The notes under the pieces are model-generated. The model ran no database searches. It saw only the letters and a program-made list of their open reading frames with translations, and was not told the origin of the DNA. Below, piece after piece: positions 1 to 4,615 of a stretch of 5,416 nt of DNA. The translations under genes were made by a program, and so were the position numbers. This stretch comes from Lentisphaerota bacterium. GTDB taxonomy: Bacteria > Verrucomicrobiota > Kiritimatiellia > UBA8416 > JAFGIZ01. The DNA is taken from assembly GCA_016929365.1 (NCBI GenBank), contig JAFGIZ010000185.1, positions 1-5,416 of the forward strand, written 5' to 3'. How positions within the stretch are numbered: the stretch's first letter is position 1; every line of letters starts with the position of its first letter.

Positions 1-311
1 ACCTCGTCCGGAATGGTCTCGTTGATGTCCTGGAAGGTCAGGTACCCCTGCGCCTCCGCGAGCTTGATCAGCTCCTTGATCTGCTCGTTGCGCGCCTCCC
101 GGGTCTTGCCTGCCTCCCCCGCGGGCGCGGCAGGCTGCGGCGCCGGGCTCGCCGGGGCCGGCTCCGGCTTCACGCTCCGGGCCTTCACCGCCGCCCCGCC
201 CGCGCGCTTCCGTTTGGACGGCGCCTTACGGGTCCCCGCAGACGCCGTACGCCCCCCGGCTGCCTGCGTTTTTTGCTTTGTTTTGGCCGACTTCCTGGAT
301 GTCTTGCCCAT
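1..311 (-). CDS. rpoD: Primary sigma factor RpoD, N-terminal fragment (runs off the left edge)
   Basis: This is the start of the housekeeping sigma-70 factor, which directs RNA polymerase to most promoters; about 103 codons are visible. Residues 75-103 (NEQIKELIKLAEAQGYLTFQ, then DINETIPDE) match sigma region 1.1, the autoinhibitory N-terminal domain, with its typical 'LI.L...QGYLT..DIN..IP' pattern. Residues 1-74 are a low-complexity leader. Residues 3-45 are rich in Lys and Arg (KTSRKSAKTKQK, PSKRKRAGG), and 46-66 are Ala/Pro-rich. The leader resembles a histone-H1 tail rather than a folded domain. The ATG at 311-309 is preceded by a GAGG (321-324 on the plus strand) nine bases away and by a strong promoter further upstream. 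The promoter-recognition regions 2-4 lie outside the window, so assignment as the primary sigma factor rather than another sigma-70 with region 1.1 is likely but not proven. Confidence 0.85.
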   Translation of the reverse strand, partial: MGKTSRKSAKTKQKTQAAGGRTASAGTRKAPSKRKRAGGAAVKARSVKPEPAPASPAPQPAAPAGEAGKTREARNEQIKELIKLAEAQGYLTFQDINETIPDE

Positions 312-388
312 GAACGATATCCTCGCTGGCAGGTTCAAGCGGCACGCGTACGATAGCCACCGTTCGCATTGAAGACAATAAACCCCTT

Positions 389-417
389 TTTATAGGTCAG
401 GCACCCGCCCTTTTCAA
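389..417 (-). promoter_or_regulatory. Predicted sigma-70 promoter of rpoD
   Basis: On the minus strand, TTGAAA (412-417) and TATAAA (389-394) are separated by exactly 17 bp, so each hexamer matches consensus at five of six positions. Transcription would begin near 382, giving a leader of about 70 nt before the rpoD ATG. It lies back-to-back with the promoter of the FecR-like gene; the two -35 boxes are 46 bp apart. The AT-rich stretch 439-450 (AAAAACCTTTTT) lies between them and could act as an UP element. This is the best promoter match in the window. Confidence 0.65.
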
Positions 418-463
418 GCATAATATCCTCCGAAACGCAAAAACCTTTTTCCGGCCTTATCGC

Positions 464-493
464 TTGACTTTTTACGACAATCGGCGCTAGTCT
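464..493 (+). promoter_or_regulatory. Predicted promoter of the FecR-like gene
   Basis: TTGACT at 464-469 is a five-of-six -35 box. The best -10 candidate is TAGTCT at 488-493, 18 bp downstream, which matches consensus only at its TA and final T. Transcription would begin near 500, leaving a leader of roughly 60 nt. The A/T tract 439-450 lies 14-25 bp upstream of the -35 box. The weak -10 makes the exact start uncertain. Confidence 0.45.
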
Positions 494-505
494 CGCATTG
501 TACAG

Positions 506-524
506 CATGGAGTGTAACTCCGTG
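506..524 (+). other. Small hairpin in the 5' leader of the FecR-like gene
   Basis: CATGGAGT (506-513) can pair with ACTCCGTG (517-524) around a GTA loop, giving eight pairs including one T-G wobble. It would sit close to the predicted 5' end of the mRNA, 24 bases before the ribosome binding site at 549-557. It may only stabilise the transcript end. No riboswitch family is recognisable, and a hairpin this small can arise by chance. Confidence 0.3.
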
Positions 525-548
525 TCCTTAACTAAGCGACGCACAACC

Positions 549-557
549 AGGAGAGGA
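549..557 (+). promoter_or_regulatory. Ribosome binding site of the FecR-like gene
   Basis: AGGAGAGGA gives two overlapping Shine-Dalgarno cores: AGGAG ends nine bases before the ATG at 563, and GAGGA ends five bases before it. This fixes the start of the 339-codon frame at 563, directly in front of a signal peptide. Confidence 0.75.
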
Positions 558-562
558 TGTAG

Positions 563-1582
563 ATGAGAATCTCGCACCGCATCATGACGCTCGTCATCGG
601 TATCGGCCTGCTCGCAGCGGCCGCCCCCGCGGAACCGTTTGAACCGCTGTTCCAGGCTGTAAACGTAAACGGTTCCTGCATGGTGCAACCCCCGGGCGCC
701 GAAGACATTGCACCGGTCGAAGAAGGCAAGGCCTATCCCTACGGCTCCCGCCTCAAGACCGGCGAAGACGCCTCGCTCGACATCCTCTTCTCGAAAGGCA
801 ATACCTGCTCCGTCGGCGCGGCCACCCGGCTGACCGTCGACGAGGACGCCGAGAATCCGGAAAACAAGCTGGTACTGCTCGAAGACGGCAAGCTCGCGTT
901 CGCCTTTGCGGACGGCTTCCGCGAACACAACGGCCTCAACGTTCAGACCCTCTGTGCCGGAATCGAAGTGCTCGAGGATTCCGCCTTCCGGCTCGAGACC
1001 ATGACCGAAGGGGACCTGAACCTCGTGGCGATCATGTGCGACGATGTCGGCCTCAAGGTCACCGGCCCCGAATTCGTCGTTCCGCTGCTCGACGGCGAAG
1101 ACTATCTTTCCGTAGCCTGTTCGACGGACAAGACCTTCGCCCGCCTCAAGAACATCCAGGGCGAATACACCGTGGACGTCATCGACTCCGAGGGGAATCC
1201 CCGCATCGTCGAGCTGGCCGCCGGGGCCACCATCAAGATCTGGCAGAAGGCGTCCGAAACCGAAGATGCGTTGATCGTGACCATCCTGATCACGGACGCC
1301 AATAACACCCTCCAGGAGGCCATCAACTACCGCAAGGACATGGAAGGCGCCATCCAGGTGGCCGCCGCCGCCCGGGAAGCCGAAGCTCCCGCCGAGGAAG
1401 AACCGGAGATCGAAGAAGACGGCGAAGAACCCGGCACGGCGCCCCCGGCACCCCCGACGACCACGTCCCTGCAAGGCGAGCCGCCCCCGCCCCCCCCCGC
1501 GCAGCCCCAGGCTTTGCCGTCCGGCGGACGCCCCAGCCCGGATATTCCGACCCCCACGCCCTTCCTGCGCAGTCGGCCGTAA
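563..1582 (+). CDS. Exported FecR-domain-like protein with acidic, proline-rich tail
   Basis: A 339-residue protein with no specific function I can recognise. Residues 1-23 form a Sec signal peptide: a basic start (MRISHR), a hydrophobic core around 9-20, and an APA cleavage motif before Glu24. Residues ~30-145 resemble a FecR-type domain: 'PYGSRLKTGEDASLDILFSK', then a short beta stretch (TCSVGAATRLTV), then 'LLEDGKLAF' and 'LNVQT'. This is the usual 'G..l.TG..s...l.f..G' series of strands. Residues ~146-250 continue as predicted beta-rich sequence. Residues ~272-290 are a Glu-rich acidic stretch and 291-334 are dominated by Pro, including six prolines at 307-312. Five cysteines (39, 82, 131, 159, 186) lie in the exported part. 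There is no second membrane segment or lipobox, so it is probably secreted or periplasmic rather than a classical FecR anti-sigma protein. It is divergent from rpoD and 141 bp upstream of a membrane chaperone gene. Confidence 0.7.
   Translation: MRISHRIMTLVIGIGLLAAAAPAEPFEPLFQAVNVNGSCMVQPPGAEDIAPVEEGKAYPYGSRLKTGEDASLDILFSKGNTCSVGAATRLTVDEDAENPENKLVLLEDGKLAFAFADGFREHNGLNVQTLCAGIEVLEDSAFRLETMTEGDLNLVAIMCDDVGLKVTGPEFVVPLLDGEDYLSVACSTDKTFARLKNIQGEYTVDVIDSEGNPRIVELAAGATIKIWQKASETEDALIVTILITDANNTLQEAINYRKDMEGAIQVAAAAREAEAPAEEEPEIEEDGEEPGTAPPAPPTTTSLQGEPPPPPPAQPQALPSGGRPSPDIPTPTPFLRSRP
1490..1498 (+). repeat. Nine-C homopolymer tract inside the FecR-like gene
   Basis: C9 encodes prolines 310-312 near the 3' end of the gene. 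A run this long is prone to replication slippage and to sequencing error. Losing one C opens a frame that runs through the following intergenic gap to a TGA at 1725-1727, overlapping the next ATG. Gaining one C moves the stop to 1621-1623. Confidence 0.6.
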
Positions 1583-1599
1583 GACCGCAGCAGCTTGCC

Positions 1600-1611
1600 G
1601 GGGCCGGCCCC
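1600..1611 (+). repeat. 12-bp GC palindrome downstream of the FecR-like gene
   Basis: GGGGCCGGCCCC is a perfect 12-bp palindrome starting 18 bases after the stop codon and just ahead of the larger hairpin at 1617-1657. As a hairpin it would have a four-base stem at most, so it is more likely a duplex-DNA feature or a chance product of high GC. Confidence 0.3.
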
Positions 1612-1616
1612 CGAAA

Positions 1617-1657
1617 CGCGTGACGGCCCTCGTTTTCCGGCGGGGGTCCGTCACGCG
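1617..1657 (+). terminator. Hairpin in the gap between the FecR-like and ppiD-like genes (possible terminator or attenuator)
   Basis: CGCGTGACGG (1617-1626) and CCGTCACGCG (1648-1657) form a perfect 10-bp stem with a 21-base loop. Three further CCC/GGG pairs (1627-1629 with 1644-1646) are possible after a one-base bulge. The stem begins 35 bases after the stop of the FecR-like gene. No T-run follows (next bases CAACAAGAAG), so it is not a textbook intrinsic terminator. It could instead protect the upstream mRNA end, cause partial termination, or help Rho-dependent termination. Confidence 0.4.
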
Positions 1658-1723
1658 CAACAAGAAGGATAATGTACGGGCAGCCGCACAGGCGGGGCTC
1701 CCGGACGCCGAAAGGGCGCAATC

Positions 1724-3415
1724 ATGACCATGCTCATCACGAAATTCAACCGCATGATCCACAACCGCATCCTGTGGGCCGTCTTCGCGGTACTCATGAG
1801 CCTCGTCCTCGTCGGTTTTCTGGGAGCCGGGCGCAGCGGCTGCGACAGCGCCGAACCCGACCGGCGCGGCCTCGCCGGAACAGTCTTTGACCGCGATGTC
1901 TCGCGCCGGGAATTTTTTGCGGCTCGCTTCTTCGAGCTGGGCATGCAGAACGACCCCCGCCTGAGCCCGGAGCAACAGGACGCGCTCCGGCAGGCAACAT
2001 GGGAACGCATCGCCGCCCTCGACCTTGCCGAACGTATGGGCATTACCATCAGTGACGCGGAGGTTGCCGAGGTGATCCGCCGCGACCCCGCCTTTGCCAC
2101 CGAAGGCATGTTCGACAGGAACCGTTACCAGGCCATCGTCCGTTCGCGGCTGGGTATCCCCCTCGCCACCTACGAGGCCTTCCTGGCCCAGGACCTCGTG
2201 CTGCGCAAACTCCGCGCCCTGCTGGAAGCCGCATCCTGGATTGCGCCCGCCGAGCTCAACTACCGCCTGCGCAACTTCACCGATGTTTTTTCTCTCGCCT
2301 ATGCCACCTTTTCCAACGACACGGCCAGCGTCGCAATCGCGCTGGACGCCAACGACCTCGCCGAGACCTTCGAACGCCACCGCGAGGCCTTCACACTGCC
2401 CGAACAGGTCAGCGTACGTTACGTGGCTTTCCCCATCACCAATTTCCTTCCCGCGGCTGAAGTGTCCGAAACGGAAATCGAAGACTACTACGACGCCCAT
2501 CTCGAGGACTACGCCTCCACGGACACCAATGAAGCCGCCACCCTCTTCCAGCCCCTGGAAGACGTCCGTGGCGAGATCACGGCGACCCTGCGGCGCCGCA
2601 AGGCGCTGTTTGCCGCGCGCGACAAGGCCACGGAATTCGTCATGGCACTCGCCCCCGACCGTTACGGCAATGCCCTCAGCCTCACCCAGGCGGTCGCCCG
2701 CTTCGACCTGACGCTTCGGACAAGCGAGTATTTCAGCGTCGACAGCCCGGTCCCCGGGCTCCGCGTCGACCAGACCTTTAACCGGGCCGCCTTTGCCCTC
2801 GAAGCCGCCGACCCCGAGGCGTACTTCAGCGACGCCGTAACGGGAACGGACAATGTCTACGTCCTGGCGGCCCATGACCGTGTTCCGCCCCGCGACCCCG
2901 ACCTCGACGAGGTCGTCGCCGACGTGCGAGAACTGGCCGAAGCCGAAGCACTGGATAAGGCGCGCCGCGCGCGCGTGGAGACGGATCGTGCCGATATCCT
3001 GTCCGCCATGCAGGCAGGGGCGTCCTTCCCCGAAGCCGCCGCCGCCCAGGGCTGGACGGTCGTCACCGCCCGCCAGTTCAGCGTGTACGGCACCCTGGAA
3101 CATGAGACCGACATGCCCTATTCCGACGCGCTCATCCAGACCGTTACCGAACTGCAAACCGGCGAGACCAGCGAGCCCCTGCCGGTCGAAAACGGCTGGC
3201 TCCTGGTGCACGTTATACAGCGCGAACCCGGTGACATCGCGGAACGCACTCTCCTGAAGCCCGAATTGATCGCCGCTATCGACCGCTACCGCTCCGCCCT
3301 GCTCTTCGACGACTGGCGCCTCTACGCCCTGGAGCAGGCGAACCTCGAAGACTATCTTGCCCCGCCGCAGGACGACGGCGATATACCGCCTGACGACGGC
3401 GCTCCGCCGGGCTGA
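1724..3415 (+). CDS. PpiD/SurA-type membrane-anchored periplasmic chaperone lacking a recognisable parvulin domain
   Basis: A 563-residue protein with the general plan of PpiD, the inner-membrane chaperone that meets proteins leaving the SecYEG channel. Residues 1-14 are basic (KFNR, HNR) and ~15-36 form a single transmembrane anchor, so the rest should be periplasmic. Residues ~52-168 match a SurA/PpiD N-terminal chaperone domain: 'GTVFDRDVSRREF', then 'ERIAALDLAERMGITISDAE', 'FDRNRYQAIV' and 'TYEAFLAQDLVLRKL'. Residues 228-263 (VSVRYVAF, then VSETEIEDYYDAHLEDY) match the segment before the isomerase domain. The sequence then jumps within about a dozen residues to 'PLEDVRGEI' (277-285), which normally follows the isomerase. 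Two C-terminal blocks of the 'AAFAL...Y.L' / 'GETSEPLPVENGWLLVHVIQ' kind follow, at about 334-390 and 470-500. The tail is Asp/Pro-rich, with DDG twice. Start ATG 1724 has AAAGGG seven bases upstream; ATG 1730 is less well spaced. The stop lies nine bases before deoB. Prolyl isomerase activity is doubtful; a holdase-type chaperone role is inferred. Confidence 0.75.
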   Translation: MTMLITKFNRMIHNRILWAVFAVLMSLVLVGFLGAGRSGCDSAEPDRRGLAGTVFDRDVSRREFFAARFFELGMQNDPRLSPEQQDALRQATWERIAALDLAERMGITISDAEVAEVIRRDPAFATEGMFDRNRYQAIVRSRLGIPLATYEAFLAQDLVLRKLRALLEAASWIAPAELNYRLRNFTDVFSLAYATFSNDTASVAIALDANDLAETFERHREAFTLPEQVSVRYVAFPITNFLPAAEVSETEIEDYYDAHLEDYASTDTNEAATLFQPLEDVRGEITATLRRRKALFAARDKATEFVMALAPDRYGNALSLTQAVARFDLTLRTSEYFSVDSPVPGLRVDQTFNRAAFALEAADPEAYFSDAVTGTDNVYVLAAHDRVPPRDPDLDEVVADVRELAEAEALDKARRARVETDRADILSAMQAGASFPEAAAAQGWTVVTARQFSVYGTLEHETDMPYSDALIQTVTELQTGETSEPLPVENGWLLVHVIQREPGDIAERTLLKPELIAAIDRYRSALLFDDWRLYALEQANLEDYLAPPQDDGDIPPDDGAPPG

Positions 3416-3424
3416 CCCCCTCCC

Positions 3425-4615
3425 GTGAGCCGCGCGCTGCTTATCGTCCTGGATTCGGTCGGCATCGGCGCCGCGCCCGACGCCGGCGTCTACGGCGATA
3501 CCGGCGCCAACACCCTGGCCCATATCGGCGAGGCCGTCGGCGGTCTCCGCCTCCCCGTCATGGCCGGCCTCGGACTCGGCCATATTCCCGCCCTCCTGCC
3601 CGGCGGTCTGCCCATTCCCGGCGTGCCCGCCGCCGCCCGGCCCCGCGGCGACTTCGGAGCTCTCCAGGAGGTCTCCGTCGGAAAAGACACCACGACCGGC
3701 CACTGGGAACTCGCCGGCCTGCTGCTCGAAAAGGGGTTCCGCGTCTTTCCGCCCCAAGCGCCGTCCTTTCCCGATCCGCTGATCCGCACGTTTGCCGAAC
3801 GCACCGGCCGCGGCATCCTCGGCAACAAGGCCGCCAGCGGCACCGCCATTATCCAGGAGCTCGGCGAGGCACATCGCCGCACCGGACGCTGGATCGTCTA
3901 TACCAGCGCCGATTCGGTCTTTCAGCTCGCAGCCCACGAAGAGACCGTGCCCCTTCAGGAACTGTACCGGGCCTGCACTGTTGCGCGCGAACTCTGCAAC
4001 CCCTACAATATTGGCCGCGTTATCGCCCGCCCCTTCACGGGCCCCCGCGCCGGCGCTTTCACGCGCACCGAAAACCGCCGCGACTACGCCATGCCGCCGC
4101 CCGAACCGACGCTGCTCGACCGCCTGCAGCAAGCCGGCGTACCGACGACGACCGTCGGAAAACTCGACGACGTGTTCGCCCACCGCGGCATCGACCGCGC
4201 CTGCCACGTCGAAAACAACCCCGGGGCCGAGGCGGCCCTGCTCGAATGGGCCGCTCAGGGCTCCGGCTTCGTATTCGGCAACCTGATCGACTTCGACATG
4301 CTCTACGGGCACCGCCGCGACCCCCGCGGCTACGCGAATGCCCTCGAACAAGCCGACCGGTTCCTCGGCGCCCTGATCACGCGCCTCACACCGGACGACC
4401 TGCTCATCGTTACGGCGGATCACGGAAACGACCCCACCTTCCGGGGCACCGATCACACGCGCGAATACGTACCCCTGCTGGTGCACCACGCCGGAAGCGA
4501 CGGCCGTTCCCTGGGTGTCCGCCGCGGTTTCTATGACGCAGCCGCCTCGGTCGCCGCCTGGTTCGGACTGCCGCCGCTGCCGCGCGGCACGCCCTTTACC
4601 CGCGGGCCGGTATGA
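3425..4615 (+). CDS. deoB: Phosphopentomutase
   Basis: A cytoplasmic metalloenzyme of the alkaline phosphatase superfamily that interconverts (deoxy)ribose 1-phosphate and 5-phosphate, linking nucleoside breakdown to pentose metabolism. It has 396 residues, full length for the family. Visible motifs are VLDSVGIGAAPDA (8-20), DTGANTL (25-31) and GKDTTTGHWE (86-95), which contains the phospho-acceptor threonine. Further motifs are SGTAIIQELGEAH (138-150), RVIARPF (198-204), NRRDYA (217-222), GKLDDVF (245-251), NLIDFDMLYGHRRD (286-299) and TADHGNDP (330-337). Metal ligands expected from known phosphopentomutases are all present: Asp10, Asp291, His296, Asp332, His333 and His344. The start is GTG at 3425, forced by the conserved 'RALLIVLDS' beginning at residue 3. 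No Shine-Dalgarno is visible, and the upstream stop lies nine bases away, so translation is probably coupled to the ppiD-like gene. The 3' end overlaps ileS tail-to-tail by 20 bp. No purine nucleoside phosphorylase or deoxyribose aldolase gene is in the window. Confidence 0.97.
   Translation: MSRALLIVLDSVGIGAAPDAGVYGDTGANTLAHIGEAVGGLRLPVMAGLGLGHIPALLPGGLPIPGVPAAARPRGDFGALQEVSVGKDTTTGHWELAGLLLEKGFRVFPPQAPSFPDPLIRTFAERTGRGILGNKAASGTAIIQELGEAHRRTGRWIVYTSADSVFQLAAHEETVPLQELYRACTVARELCNPYNIGRVIARPFTGPRAGAFTRTENRRDYAMPPPEPTLLDRLQQAGVPTTTVGKLDDVFAHRGIDRACHVENNPGAEAALLEWAAQGSGFVFGNLIDFDMLYGHRRDPRGYANALEQADRFLGALITRLTPDDLLIVTADHGNDPTFRGTDHTREYVPLLVHHAGSDGRSLGVRRGFYDAAASVAAWFGLPPLPRGTPFTRGPV

Noticed and set aside
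13..372. 119-codon plus-strand frame at the left edge
   Set aside because: Antisense to rpoD, whose region 1.1 sequence is clear on the minus strand.
1323..1721. 132-codon minus-strand frame across the end of the FecR-like gene and the gap
   Set aside because: Gly/Arg/Pro-rich shadow of the proline-rich tail; no start signal or motif.
1830..1843. Cys40 of the ppiD-like protein as a lipoprotein attachment site
   Set aside because: The residues before it (GRSG) do not fit a lipobox, which needs a hydrophobic residue at -3; a transmembrane anchor fits better.
1672..1890. 72-codon plus-strand frame preceded by AAGAAGGA
   Set aside because: The Shine-Dalgarno-like motif is only two bases from the ATG. 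The product is Arg/His/Pro-rich out-of-frame sequence overlapping the start of the ppiD-like gene.
2899..2915. Perfect 8+1+8 palindrome (CGACCTCG A CGAGGTCG) as an operator
   Set aside because: It sits inside the ppiD-like coding sequence, encoding the ordinary stretch around DLDEVV, far from any promoter.
3371..3401. Direct repeat of GACGACGGCG (3371-3380 and 3392-3401)
   Set aside because: It encodes a short Asp-Asp-Gly/Pro repeat in the disordered tail of the ppiD-like protein; too short and in-frame to suggest a mobile or regulatory element.
4578..4589. 12-bp palindrome TGCCGCGCGGCA just past the ileS stop as its terminator
   Set aside because: As RNA it gives at most a four-base stem, no T-run follows, and it lies in deoB coding sequence.
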